Assembly (NCBI GenBank): GCA_964568675.1
Contig: CAZMQV010000003.1
Span: forward strand, 1 to 64,000
Origin: UPXZ01 sp964568675
GTDB taxonomy: Bacteria; Bacteroidota; Bacteroidia; Bacteroidales; Paludibacteraceae
Direction: 5' to 3'
DNA: 64,000 nt
The notes under the pieces were generated by a model, which worked only from the letters and a program-made list of their open reading frames with translations, was not told the origin of the DNA and searched no databases. Below, piece after piece: positions 34,418-43,393 of this stretch (position 1 is its first letter; every line of letters starts with the position of its first letter). Made by a program: the position numbers and the translations under genes.

Positions 34418-36073
34418 ATGAAACCGATGACAAAAAGCCCTTTACAGATTGCACGTTCGACTTATCAACCAAAAGTGCCGGCTTCTCTGGAGGGAAACGT
34501 TCGAATTATTGAGGGAGAAGCTACACAGTCTGTAGCCGACCAGAATGAAATTAAACTTTTGTTCCCAAACACTTACGGAATGCCACTGCTTTCGTTTGAA
34601 AAGAGTGAAGCAAGAGAATATCCTGCTATCAACGCGGGAGTGATTCTATCGGGAGGGCAAGCCCCTGGAGGACACAATGTTATTTGTGGTATTTTCGATG
34701 GTTTGAAAAAGCAAAATCCAAACAGCAAATTGTATGGTTTTTTAGGAGGACCAAGTGGACTCGTTGAACACAAATACATTGAATTGACCGCGTCAATTGT
34801 TGACGAATATCGCAACACGGGTGGTTTTGACATTATAGGTTCCGGACGCACTAAACTTGAAGAAGAATGGCAATATGAAAAAGGCGAAGAGATTTGCAAA
34901 TCGCTCGACATTAAAGCTATTATCATCATTGGTGGAGACGACTCAAACACTAACGCTTGTGTATTGGCTGAATACTACAAACAACACAATGCCGACATTC
35001 AAGTAATTGGCTGCCCAAAAACAATTGACGGCGACTTGAAAAACGAGATGATCGAAACCTCATTTGGTTTTGACACTGCTTGTAAAGTTTACTCCGAATT
35101 AATTGGGAATATCCAACGCGACGCAAATTCAGCAAAGAAATACTGGCACTTCATCCGCCTTATGGGACGTTCTGCATCGCACATTACTCTTGAATGCGCC
35201 TTGCAAAGTCAACCGAATATCACCTTGATTTCGGAAGAAATCGAAGCAAACAACTCCACACTTCAAGATGTGGTAGAATACATCGTTCATGTCATTGTGG
35301 ACCGCGCAAAACACGGACTGAACTACGGAACAATTCTTATTCCTGAAGGATTGATCGAATTTATCCCCGCAATGAAAAAACTTATCTCTGAACTCAATGA
35401 CGTACTAGCCGACAATGATGATTTCAATGCAATGAGTAGCGATGAGGAGAAACGCGAATATGTGAAAAGCGTTCTTACCCCGGATAGCACCGCGGTGTAT
35501 CGCAGTCTGCCTAAAGGTATCGCGCGTCAACTTACACTTGACAGAGATCCACACGGGAACGTACAAGTTTCGCTGATTGAAACCGAAAAACTTCTGATAG
35601 AGATGGTCGCAAAACGTTTAGCCAAACTTAAAGCTGAAGGTGCTTTTAAAGGCAAATTCTCCGCTATCAATCACTTTTTCGGATATGAAGGACGCTGCGC
35701 AATTCCATCAAATTTCGACGCTGACTACACCTACTCTTTGGGAATGGTAGCCGCCACACTGATTGCTGAGGGCAAAACCGGATATATGGCCTCAGTACGT
35801 AATCTCACTGCTCCAGCCAAAGAATGGCAAGCAGCCGGAGTTCCTATCACCATGATGATGAACATGGAACGCCGACATGGAAAAATGAAACCGGTAATCC
35901 AGAAAGCGCTAGTACGCCTCGACGGAGCGCCATTTAAGTTCTTTGCCGACCATCGCGAGAAATGGGCAGACCACACCACCGACTATGTATATCCCGGACC
36001 AATACAATATTTTGGCCCTACGGAAGTATGTGATTTGCCAACCAGAACATTATTATTAGAACAAGGAAAATAG
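34418..36073 (+). CDS. pfp: Pyrophosphate-dependent 6-phosphofructokinase
   Basis: A long phosphofructokinase (551 residues) that phosphorylates fructose-6-phosphate with PPi, reversibly. The GGDDS motif (residues about 172-176) has the extra Asp of PPi-dependent enzymes, where ATP enzymes have GGDGS. PKTIDGDL (about 200-207) has the lysine typical of PFP. Other signatures are LSGGQAPGGHNV, GFDTACKVYSEL, MGRSASHITLECAL and HFFGYEGRCAIPSNFD. The length fits the plant-beta/Bacteroidota 'long' class. It is a single-gene unit between its own promoter and terminator. Confidence 0.94.
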   Translation: MKPMTKSPLQIARSTYQPKVPASLEGNVRIIEGEATQSVADQNEIKLLFPNTYGMPLLSFEKSEAREYPAINAGVILSGGQAPGGHNVICGIFDGLKKQNPNSKLYGFLGGPSGLVEHKYIELTASIVDEYRNTGGFDIIGSGRTKLEEEWQYEKGEEICKSLDIKAIIIIGGDDSNTNACVLAEYYKQHNADIQVIGCPKTIDGDLKNEMIETSFGFDTACKVYSELIGNIQRDANSAKKYWHFIRLMGRSASHITLECALQSQPNITLISEEIEANNSTLQDVVEYIVHVIVDRAKHGLNYGTILIPEGLIEFIPAMKKLISELNDVLADNDDFNAMSSDEEKREYVKSVLTPDSTAVYRSLPKGIARQLTLDRDPHGNVQVSLIETEKLLIEMVAKRLAKLKAEGAFKGKFSAINHFFGYEGRCAIPSNFDADYTYSLGMVAATLIAEGKTGYMASVRNLTAPAKEWQAAGVPITMMMNMERRHGKMKPVIQKALVRLDGAPFKFFADHREKWADHTTDYVYPGPIQYFGPTEVCDLPTRTLLLEQGK

Positions 36074-36103
36074 TCATAACATTCTATTTTACTAAAAACA
36101 CAC

Positions 36104-36138
36104 AAAGGCTTTGAACAATCGTTTAAAGCCTTTGTTAT
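36104..36138 (+). terminator. Terminator of pfp
   Basis: AAAGGCTTT pairs with AAAGCCTTT around a loop of 12 nt; the trailing T-run is short. Confidence 0.7.
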
Positions 36139-36331
36139 TAGAATTTCATAATCGATTCAAAAAAAATCAGCAATGACGTTTTTTTTCAAGAATAATAATC
36201 GCAATAATTATCAACATTTATTACCAAAGAGACTTACTTTGGCATTTTATTTGCTGAGTAAGGAAGATTCAAAAATAATCGACATTTTTTACAGAAAACA
36301 AGAAGTATTCTTTTTTAAAAACCCAATAAAC

Positions 36332-36363
36332 TTTGACATTAAAGATAATTTTGAATATCTTTG
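36332..36363 (+). promoter_or_regulatory. Promoter of the polysaccharide export operon
   Basis: TTTG (36332-36335) and TATCTTTG (36356-36363) are separated by 20 bp, an excellent consensus. The start lies about 30 nt before the first gene. The rest of 36139-36402 shows no credible gene. Confidence 0.8.
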
Positions 36364-36402
36364 TAATAATTTAGTTGACCAATTAATTATGATTCAGTTA
36401 AA

Positions 36403-37227
36403 ATGATTAGAAAAAAGCATTTTTACCATTTCGCAGCCATCGTTTTAACAATGGCTCTTTTCAGTTCTTGTATTACTTCAAAAAACACGAACTACCTACA
36501 AAATCCTTCCGGCCCAATTCCACATTACGATGCAAATTTTGGCTATGAAGAATACGTCCTGGCACCTTATGATAAGGTATATGTCAGAATTTATTCTCCG
36601 GACAAAAACATGAATACGCTGATTAACGGGAACTCTCAGAGTATGAATATGAACTCAGGATCTTCTGATTTTTCAGATTTATATACCTACACGATTGATA
36701 AAAGCGGGAAAATAACACTTCCAATAGTAGGAGATGTAACGATTGGCGGACAATTTATCCGAGAAGCTAAAACCACCGTAAAAAAAGCATTGGGAACAGC
36801 GATGGTGGACGAGTGTTCTGTTGACATCCGTATTATGGGGCGCTACTTCAGCGTAATCGGAGGCAATGTAAATGGAAAATATCCTATCATCCGTGAAAAA
36901 ATGAATATCTTCCAAGCTTTGGCAATGGCAGGAGATCTAACAACTATGAGCGATCGCAAACAGCTAAAGATACTTCGCGAAACGCCCAATGGACATGAAA
37001 TTAAAACCTTTGACATACGAAGTAAAGACATTATCAATTCTGAATTTTATTATATTCAACCCAATGATGTTATCTATGTGCCGGATGTAAATACGCAATT
37101 TTTTTCGGTAACATCTCTTGGCTCTGTGTTTTCTACATTCTTTTCAACGGTATCATTTGGAATGCTAATTTATCACTTGGCAACCCCCGAAAAGCCAGCA
37201 AATGATCAGCCCCAAACCCCTAAATAA
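36403..37227 (+). CDS. Wza-like polysaccharide export lipoprotein (first copy)
   Basis: A 274-residue outer-membrane export protein. The signal peptide ends in a lipobox (LFSSC, Cys near residue 24). A Poly_export domain (LAPYDKVYVRIYSPD through ITLPIVGDVTIGG, residues about 50-130) and a SLBB-like domain (YFSVIGGNVNGKYPIIREKMNIFQALAMAG) follow. A hydrophobic segment near the C-terminus (VTSLGSVFSTFFSTVSFGMLIYHLA) could be the membrane-spanning helix. It is co-transcribed with a paralogue and a Wzc-like kinase. Confidence 0.88.
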   Translation: MIRKKHFYHFAAIVLTMALFSSCITSKNTNYLQNPSGPIPHYDANFGYEEYVLAPYDKVYVRIYSPDKNMNTLINGNSQSMNMNSGSSDFSDLYTYTIDKSGKITLPIVGDVTIGGQFIREAKTTVKKALGTAMVDECSVDIRIMGRYFSVIGGNVNGKYPIIREKMNIFQALAMAGDLTTMSDRKQLKILRETPNGHEIKTFDIRSKDIINSEFYYIQPNDVIYVPDVNTQFFSVTSLGSVFSTFFSTVSFGMLIYHLATPEKPANDQPQTPK

Positions 37228-37237
37228 TCATCAGAAT

Positions 37238-38017
37238 ATGACAAATACAAAACTTACAATATCCGGGCGCAATAAATATTTTCTATTGTTCGCCGCAATT
37301 ATTAGTTTCACTTTCAGCTCATGTTATACCCAAAAGGACAAAACATTGCTTCAAAAATCGCGTTCACTTCCAAGCTATCAAGAAGTTTCATTCAACGACT
37401 ATAAAATAGAAGTTAACGATGAGTTGATATTCAGAATTACGAGTACTGACGACGATTTCATTAAACTGATAGAAGCTGGTGGCGCAAGTCAACAACAGAT
37501 AATCTCTTACAGAGTATATCCCGATGGCACCGTTGACTTACCCTATATCGACTCAATCCGTATAGCAGGCAAGACTTTGACAGATGCCGCGACAGCCATT
37601 CAAGGTCGATTCCGTCAGCTTGTTTCTGATGCAGAAGTAAAACTAACATTAGCCAACAAATCATACACAGTGATTGGCGAAGCCGGTACCGGCGTTTTCC
37701 CGGTTTACAAAGAGCAATTGAATATCTATCAAGCTCTTGCACAATCGGGTGAAATAGCACTAAGTGGCGACAGAAAACACGTGAAGATTATCCGCGAAAC
37801 GGATGGAAAACCAGAAATAATGGAATTTGACATCCGTCCAAATTCGGTAATAAAATCAAAATACTACTATATTTATCCGAATGACATTATATATGTGCAG
37901 AAAGATCCTGCAAGTTTCTACAAAGCGAATTCCTACGGTTCGTTTATAGGTCTGATATCTTCTTCAATTTCTCTTTTCACCACCGTTTTCTATTTTACCG
38001 AACTAAACAAAAAATAA
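37238..38017 (+). CDS. Wza-like polysaccharide export lipoprotein (second copy)
   Basis: A paralogue of the preceding protein, about 259 residues from the preferred ATG at 37238 (MTNTKL). The frame is open from 37202 but would overlap the first copy. The lipobox is FTFSSC. The export domain is DYKIEVNDELIFRIT through VDLPYIDSIRIAGKTLTD, and the SLBB part is SYTVIGEAGTGVFPVYKEQLNIYQALAQSG. It ends in a hydrophobic helix (FIGLISSSISLFTTVFYF). Both copies share the ending DVIYV or DIIYV then a terminal helix. A hetero-oligomeric channel is possible. Confidence 0.88.
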   Translation: MTNTKLTISGRNKYFLLFAAIISFTFSSCYTQKDKTLLQKSRSLPSYQEVSFNDYKIEVNDELIFRITSTDDDFIKLIEAGGASQQQIISYRVYPDGTVDLPYIDSIRIAGKTLTDAATAIQGRFRQLVSDAEVKLTLANKSYTVIGEAGTGVFPVYKEQLNIYQALAQSGEIALSGDRKHVKIIRETDGKPEIMEFDIRPNSVIKSKYYYIYPNDIIYVQKDPASFYKANSYGSFIGLISSSISLFTTVFYFTELNKK

Positions 38018-38036
38018 AAATAATTACACTAAAATT

Positions 38037-40430
38037 ATGGACGAAAACAAGCAATACAAGCAGGCTTTTGACGACAATGAAGATTCCGGATTCAAACTCA
38101 CGGAATGGTTGATGCTGTTTGTACATTACTGGTATCTTTTCTTAATATTTATTATTATCGCTCTTGGTTTTGCCTATCTGAAAAACAGAACTTGGATTGA
38201 AAGTTATAAAACCTCCGGAACCATCATTCTCGAAGAGGGAAAAAGTGGAGCCGCGATGCCCTTCATGCAAGGTTTTGGAGTGCAATCGGGCTATCGTAAT
38301 ATTGACAATCAGGTAATAATGCTTTCGTCATACGATTTGATGAGCAGAGTTATCGACAGTATTCCATTTCTTCAGGTTGACTATATTTCAAAAGGGCGAT
38401 TTAAAACCAGAAATTTGTACAATGCCACTCCATTTGTAATCACCCCCGACTATGTTGACCCACAAGCTTATGGTGTTCTTTTTAAAATCGAAATAAAATC
38501 GGACGGTACTTACGAGATAAGCAATGAAGATGAAAATTTAGATAGAAAAATAAAAGCTAAGGGAAGATTTGGAATACCAATTCAGCACAATTTATTCTTC
38601 CTTACGGTCAATAGGACAGAAAATACGATACCAAATCAGGTTCTTTATTTCAGATTCCGAAGCAAGGAGTCATTAATTTCAGATTTCATGTCGCGTCTTC
38701 AACTTTCATTTGCTACAGACGGATCTTCCGTATTGAACCTTTCAATGGTAAGTGAAACACCTGACAGGGACATGGATTTTATCAATAAGCTTTCAAATGT
38801 ATTTATCACAGAGAATTTGGAACGTAAAAACGATGCCGCGTCTAAAACGATAAATTTTATTGACCAACAGCTCGATACGGTTTCCAAATCGCTCTCTCAA
38901 TCCGAAGGAGCACTTACAAGCTTCAGACGGAGCAATCAGATTGTTGACTTACCAAGTCATTCTACTAAAGTATTAGGCAAAGCAACCCAATACGATGAAC
39001 AACAATCCCAACTCAAACTACGGGAGTCTTACTTGAGTTATTTAACGAATTACCTAAAAACAAACATTGACGCGGGTGCAATTGTAGCGCCTTCGAGCCT
39101 TGGAGTTACCGAACCAATGCTGCTCAATCTGGTGCAGCAATTCAACGAAGTATTGATTCGCAAAGGCGAAACAAGCGATAAAAGTCCGCTTTACGCAAAA
39201 TATGTACGTGAAATGGAAAGTCTGAAAAACTCCATTAATGAAGCTGTGAAAAACATGAGAGCTTCCATGGATATCGAGCGTAACGACTTGAACTCAAAAC
39301 TGGCAAGTGTCAATCAGGATATTAGCACACTTCCGGGCAAAGAAATGCAATTGATTGGCATAGAAAGAAAATACCGTGTTGACGATAATTACTACACGTT
39401 TTTTCTCCAAAAAAGAGCTGAGGCTGCTATACAAAAAGCATCCAACAGTCCCGACAACTACGTACTCGACAGAGCGCGTATAATAGCACTAACCAATAGT
39501 GGCACTAAATCCAGGAATATAATGATGATGCTTCTGATTGGATTCTTAATCCCCGCATTAATTATTGTATTGAAAGAAGTTTTTAATAATACCGTTAGAG
39601 ACTCGCGTGATGTGGAAAAGAACAGCAGTTATCCATTGATTGGAACTATCAAACATACGAGAAGCTCCGATCCGGTAATTACATCCAAAAGGCCACGCTC
39701 ATCATTCACCGAGATGTTTCGTGTTATTCGCACCCGAATGGAGTTTATTGCACAACGCAAAACAGACATAGCCATTCTCTCCACATCAGCCGAATCGGGT
39801 GATGGAAAAACCTATTTCAACATCAATTTAGCTGCAACTTATGGAATGACCGGGCAGAAAACGCTATTGGTTGACATGGATATCCGAAAACCGAGCGTAA
39901 ACTCACGATTAGGACTACCTGATTCAAACGGTGTAACAAACTACTTGATAGGCGAAAACAAACTTGATGAGCTAATTATCAGAAACGAAGAGTTTAATTT
40001 CGACATATTACCGGCAGGAACAATTCCTCCAAATCCAGGAGAGCTGATTCGTTCCGAACAGTTGAAAGAGATGTTTGAGGAATTAAGAAAAATATATAGC
40101 TTCATCATTGTGGATACAAGTCCAATCGGTTTGGTAGCCGATGCCTATTCATTGGCGCCACTAATGGACGCGAACCTTTTCATCGTCAGAAGCGGTAAAA
40201 CAAACAAAACATTCTTCCGTAAACTGAACGAACAAATAAAAGCGGACAATTTGCAGCACTTCTATGTTGTTCTCAATGATGTTGATTTTGAAAATAATCC
40301 CTACATCAAGTATGGACAAAGAAGTTACGGATATAGCTACGGTTATAATTATGGCTATGGTTATGGCAAAAAGAAAGATGCCAAGAAATACGTTCATTAT
40401 TACGACGATGAATACGAGAAGGAAAAATAA
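38037..40430 (+). CDS. Wzc-like polysaccharide co-polymerase and tyrosine autokinase
   Basis: Inner-membrane protein of 797 residues. A Wzz domain lies between two membrane helices (about residues 29-48 and 497-516) with a coiled-coil periplasmic region between. The cytoplasmic BY-kinase has Walker A SAESGDGKTYFNINLA, Walker A' TLLVDMDIRKPS and Walker B FIIVDTSPIG. The last 40 residues are a tyrosine cluster (GQRSYGYSYGYNYGYGYG then YVHYYDDEYEKEK) that should be trans-phosphorylated. It regulates chain length and export of capsule or EPS. The cognate phosphatase (Wzb-like) and glycosyltransferases are not in this window. Confidence 0.92.
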   Translation: MDENKQYKQAFDDNEDSGFKLTEWLMLFVHYWYLFLIFIIIALGFAYLKNRTWIESYKTSGTIILEEGKSGAAMPFMQGFGVQSGYRNIDNQVIMLSSYDLMSRVIDSIPFLQVDYISKGRFKTRNLYNATPFVITPDYVDPQAYGVLFKIEIKSDGTYEISNEDENLDRKIKAKGRFGIPIQHNLFFLTVNRTENTIPNQVLYFRFRSKESLISDFMSRLQLSFATDGSSVLNLSMVSETPDRDMDFINKLSNVFITENLERKNDAASKTINFIDQQLDTVSKSLSQSEGALTSFRRSNQIVDLPSHSTKVLGKATQYDEQQSQLKLRESYLSYLTNYLKTNIDAGAIVAPSSLGVTEPMLLNLVQQFNEVLIRKGETSDKSPLYAKYVREMESLKNSINEAVKNMRASMDIERNDLNSKLASVNQDISTLPGKEMQLIGIERKYRVDDNYYTFFLQKRAEAAIQKASNSPDNYVLDRARIIALTNSGTKSRNIMMMLLIGFLIPALIIVLKEVFNNTVRDSRDVEKNSSYPLIGTIKHTRSSDPVITSKRPRSSFTEMFRVIRTRMEFIAQRKTDIAILSTSAESGDGKTYFNINLAATYGMTGQKTLLVDMDIRKPSVNSRLGLPDSNGVTNYLIGENKLDELIIRNEEFNFDILPAGTIPPNPGELIRSEQLKEMFEELRKIYSFIIVDTSPIGLVADAYSLAPLMDANLFIVRSGKTNKTFFRKLNEQIKADNLQHFYVVLNDVDFENNPYIKYGQRSYGYSYGYNYGYGYGKKKDAKKYVHYYDDEYEKEK

Positions 40431-40436
40431 TCTCCA

Positions 40437-40475
40437 AAACAAAAAGAGTCAGCAAATGACTCTTTTTGTTTTTTA
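40437..40475 (+). terminator. Terminator of the polysaccharide export operon
   Basis: A 15-bp stem (AAACAAAAAGAGTCA / TGACTCTTTTTGTTT) with a 5-nt loop and a T-tract, starting 6 bp after the wzc-like stop. Confidence 0.9.
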
Positions 40476-40539
40476 TAAACCAAGTAATATAATTCTTTTT
40501 CTTAGCAAAACACATCCACTAACCCAAAACAACGTTAAT

Positions 40540-40790
40540 TCAATAGCGCAATAAGTCATCTTTAACCCATTTTGACTCAATACTGATTCGTGCCCATCCA
40601 TTCGAGATTTTGATATACAAATACTTCATTATTCTTCAAAGCGTTTCCAATCTTATTATATTCCATTCCCGGACCGGAACGTATATTTAAGGAGTCGGTA
40701 TTTACCAAAGCTCTTCTTACCGGTTTTGCGTAGGGAGCTGAAACCCAATGTTGAGCAGAGTTTGAAATTCGATACCATCCTTTTTTTCTT
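40540..40790 (-). pseudogene. Out-of-frame SH3-like tail of the amidase
   Basis: Just beyond the last in-frame part of the amidase, a +1-shifted frame reads KKGWYRISNSAQHWVSAPYAKPVRRALVNTDSLNIRSGPG through NEVFVYQNLEWMG (in pieces). A third frame then continues ARISIESKWVKDDLLRY to a stop at 40540-40542. These are two SH3b-type repeats. One base lost in a run of seven A and one base gained in GGG would account for both shifts. Restored, the protein would be about 328 residues. Confidence 0.75.
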
Positions 40791-41523
40791 CAAAAACTCT
40801 TAGTACCTCGCCAAACTGCGTAGTTTCACAACCGGCTGCTTTGCTGTAAGACGTGGAAGGTACCATTCTCACATTCAAACTCGAAGCGTTAACAACAACA
40901 TATTTCAGAGGCTGAATGGGCGAGTTTGGCAAGTTGTAATTTAACTTTTCTTTGACGAGTGGAATAAAATTACTTTCACAATCTACCGTCTTATTTCCGC
41001 CAAAGAAAGTTTGCCCCGGACATGTCTTATTATTACCCGAACCATTATTACAGGTTCCGTTTGATAAGTTGAACCAATGATGATAAACGATAGAATTAAC
41101 GGAAGGTTCAAGATTGAATTTTTCACACAAAGCTGCAGTTACAACTACAATAGCATCTCGTTGATTTACGGTCATCGTGTCGGCGCCGAAATCAAAATTT
41201 CCGACATTTTCAATACAAAAAGAATTTGCATTATTATAAGCGATTCCCGCAGGCGACAATTCAAAACTTCTGCCGGTAACAACTGAGCCATCAGGGTAAA
41301 CGGATAAATGCTGACCAATATCAGCCCAGCCATTCGTACTCACATGAGAAACCTTCATACCTTTTTGAATTTCAAAATGATTATTTCCCTTAAAGTGAGC
41401 ATACGAAGGATTAAAAGTGTGATGCTGTTGAATGGTCAATACCTTACGGGCTATTTTTAACGAGGAAAGAAAATCCGGAAATTCAATTCCGGACATTTTT
41501 GTAAAACCGAATTTTGTTTCCAT
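40717..41523 (-). CDS. N-acetylmuramoyl-L-alanine amidase, frameshifted near its C-terminus
   Basis: The first 190 residues form an amidase_2 (peptidoglycan-recognition) domain. Zinc ligands are expected at QQHHTF (about 33-34), YHHWFNL (about 149) and the KTCPGQ motif (about 170). It cleaves the bond between muramic acid and the stem peptide. An SH3b unit starts at VVNASSLNVRMVPSTSYSKAAGCETTQFGEVLRVFEEKK. After KK the frame shifts and the last 21 residues are not family-like. The catalytic domain is intact, so activity may survive. No signal peptide is evident, which is unusual for a wall enzyme. Confidence 0.82.
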   Translation of the reverse strand: METKFGFTKMSGIEFPDFLSSLKIARKVLTIQQHHTFNPSYAHFKGNNHFEIQKGMKVSHVSTNGWADIGQHLSVYPDGSVVTGRSFELSPAGIAYNNANSFCIENVGNFDFGADTMTVNQRDAIVVVTAALCEKFNLEPSVNSIVYHHWFNLSNGTCNNGSGNNKTCPGQTFFGGNKTVDCESNFIPLVKEKLNYNLPNSPIQPLKYVVVNASSLNVRMVPSTSYSKAAGCETTQFGEVLRVFEEKKDGIEFQTLLNIGFQLPTQNR

Positions 41524-41689
41524 AATAATATGTATTTTATATCACATTTCGAAAAGAATATTTACTTCGATAAACATTCAGCACAATCTCCAACGAATAT
41601 CAATCCGATGCATTTATAAAACAAATTTATTAGAATTTTCGTTTTAAACAATTCCTATAAAACTCAGTCGCATCAATTTTTTGAGACAC

Positions 41690-41725
41690 AAATAGAGGCT
41701 GTCTTTTTTGAAACAGCCTCTATTT
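41690..41725 (-). terminator. Terminator of the POT-family transporter gene
   Basis: A perfect 13-bp stem AAATAGAGGCTGT / ACAGCCTCTATTT lies 30 bp after the transporter stop. A near-identical core (AGAGGCT...AGCCTCT) recurs at 48571-48608. Confidence 0.75.
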
Positions 41726-41754
41726 GAATTCACTTTTTATCGTTTTGAAATGAA

Positions 41755-43122
41755 TCATCTTTCGTCGTTTGTAAGCCTACCATAAATAAACAATGCGATA
41801 GCAGAAACCAAACCAACCCCAACAAAAACATACCAAATATAATGCGCATGTTGTGTTGCTACGGCATAAGCTTCGGCCGAGTCATATAATTTCGGGTCGG
41901 GACAGTATTTATCCAGCAAAAAACCTCCCATTAGAAAAGCAAAGAAATAGGAGAAAAAAGAATGTAAATGGCTAAAACCAAGATATAAACCCTCTTCGCC
42001 CTTGGGCGACTGGAGCGAAAAGTATTCTAAGAAACGCGGTGAAATAAAACATTCAGCAATCGCTTGCATAGCAATTCCCACTATCATCATAAATGCGACC
42101 GGATGAAGTCCCCAAATATTATCGGTGTGAATCTGATTGCCAAAAGACATTACTAATGCCGACAAGGGAATAATCATCATCCCAATCATCATAGATGAGA
42201 GCGCTTTCTTCTTACTCATAAATGAAGTAATAAAATTGACCAACACAAACACTACCAATGGATTGACATTGGCATACCATCCGGGGGACGCATCCTGTCC
42301 AATCAATCGGATAACATACTTGGGCATTGTGGCATACATCTGGCTCTGTATCAACCAAAAACCACTCACAATCAGAATGAGAATCAATAATTTCCAATTG
42401 CTAAGTACTCTCACCAATCCTTGCCCAATTTCGCGAAAACTTTTCCCTTTGCCTTCTGTTTTAACCGATTTATAGAATAGGATTACGGCAATCAGTGCCA
42501 GAAATGTCATGGTGGCAGCAAAATAATTAAGATAAACCAAACCTTGATCGCCAAGACTTTTTCGGAGTGGGTCAACCACCGTTTTACCAGTGAACGCGCC
42601 AATATTTACCATCATATAAAACACCGCATAGCCACGCGCACGATTTTCGGAAGTAGTTTCGCGAGCTACGGTACCTGATATTACCGATTTGATAAACGAA
42701 CCACCTAACACAATCAAAGCCATTACCGGCACAATTGACCATCGTAAATAACTATCGTTTAGTCCGTTGAAAGTAGTTGTCATACCATATTCCACCAAAC
42801 CGGCGCTTTGAAGCAACGTAGGCAAAAGTCCCAGACCAAAATAGCCCACTGAAAGCAAAGCGAATGCAAGAATTATGGCAGAGCGAAAACCAATACGATC
42901 GGCATAAGCACCTGAAAATAGAGGCAATAAATAAAGCGATGCGGAAAACACGCCGGAGATTATTCCGGCCTCAATGTCGGTAAACCCCCATACATTGGAA
43001 AGATAAAGTGTGATAACGATGAAAACGGCATAATAGGCCAGGCGTTCCAATAGTTCAACACTATTGGCAACCCAAAAAGCTTTTGTAAATTTCGGATTTT
43101 TTTTTGTTGTTACGTCGGTCAT
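41755..43122 (-). CDS. POT/PTR-family MFS transporter
   Basis: A 12-helix-type transporter of 455 residues. The N-terminal NSVELLERLAYYAVF resembles the ExxERxxYY motif of proton-dependent oligopeptide transporters. The loop between helices 2 and 3 reads GAYADRIGFRSAI, similar to the MFS motif A. These carriers import di- and tripeptides with protons. Substrate cannot be told from sequence. It is transcribed alone and divergent from metG. Confidence 0.8.
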   Translation of the reverse strand: MTDVTTKKNPKFTKAFWVANSVELLERLAYYAVFIVITLYLSNVWGFTDIEAGIISGVFSASLYLLPLFSGAYADRIGFRSAIILAFALLSVGYFGLGLLPTLLQSAGLVEYGMTTTFNGLNDSYLRWSIVPVMALIVLGGSFIKSVISGTVARETTSENRARGYAVFYMMVNIGAFTGKTVVDPLRKSLGDQGLVYLNYFAATMTFLALIAVILFYKSVKTEGKGKSFREIGQGLVRVLSNWKLLILILIVSGFWLIQSQMYATMPKYVIRLIGQDASPGWYANVNPLVVFVLVNFITSFMSKKKALSSMMIGMMIIPLSALVMSFGNQIHTDNIWGLHPVAFMMIVGIAMQAIAECFISPRFLEYFSLQSPKGEEGLYLGFSHLHSFFSYFFAFLMGGFLLDKYCPDPKLYDSAEAYAVATQHAHYIWYVFVGVGLVSAIALFIYGRLTNDER

Positions 43123-43256
43123 TTTATTTGAAAATTATTTGGTTTTTTAGAAATGAAAACTACAAAGATAAGTCTTTTCTAAGTAAAAAAGTATTTATCA
43201 AACCGACAAACTTATATTAATCATCAATTTACACATAAAAAAACCTATATTTTTTG

Positions 43257-43264
43257 TAACTTTG
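43257..43264 (+). promoter_or_regulatory. -7 element of the metG promoter
   Basis: TAACTTTG followed by CACC is a standard -7 box. The -33 position lacks a good TTTG. The transcript should start near 43271, leaving about 120 nt before metG. Confidence 0.6.
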
Positions 43265-43299
43265 CACCTCTTTTTTAGTGAGTAATCAATCTTGACATC

Positions 43300-43353
43300 C
43301 TCCTAAAGTATTGTGAATTGAACGTATCAAAACTATTAAATTTACTTTAGGAG
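43300..43353 (+). promoter_or_regulatory. Inverted repeat in the metG leader
   Basis: CTCCTAAAGTA (43300-43310) is perfectly complementary to TACTTTAGGAG (43343-43353). The 32-nt interval is AT-rich. The repeat lies between the predicted transcription start and the ATG at 43394, so it can form an 11-bp stem in the RNA or a protein-binding palindrome in DNA. No T-tract follows, so it is not an intrinsic terminator. The right arm includes AGGAG, 41 nt ahead of the ATG. Confidence 0.6.
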
Positions 43354-43393
43354 TTTATCATATTATAAAATATTAAATCAGGAACAACAAGCA

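Noticed and set aside
36173..36406. 77-codon plus-strand frame before the polysaccharide export genes
   Set aside because: It spans the strong promoter at 36332-36363, overlaps the next start codon and is composed of low-complexity Asn/Lys/Phe from AT-rich DNA.
43300..43353. T-box or SAM riboswitch upstream of metG
   Set aside because: Neither the T-box sequence nor a SAM-I/II type core is present and no terminator follows the stem.
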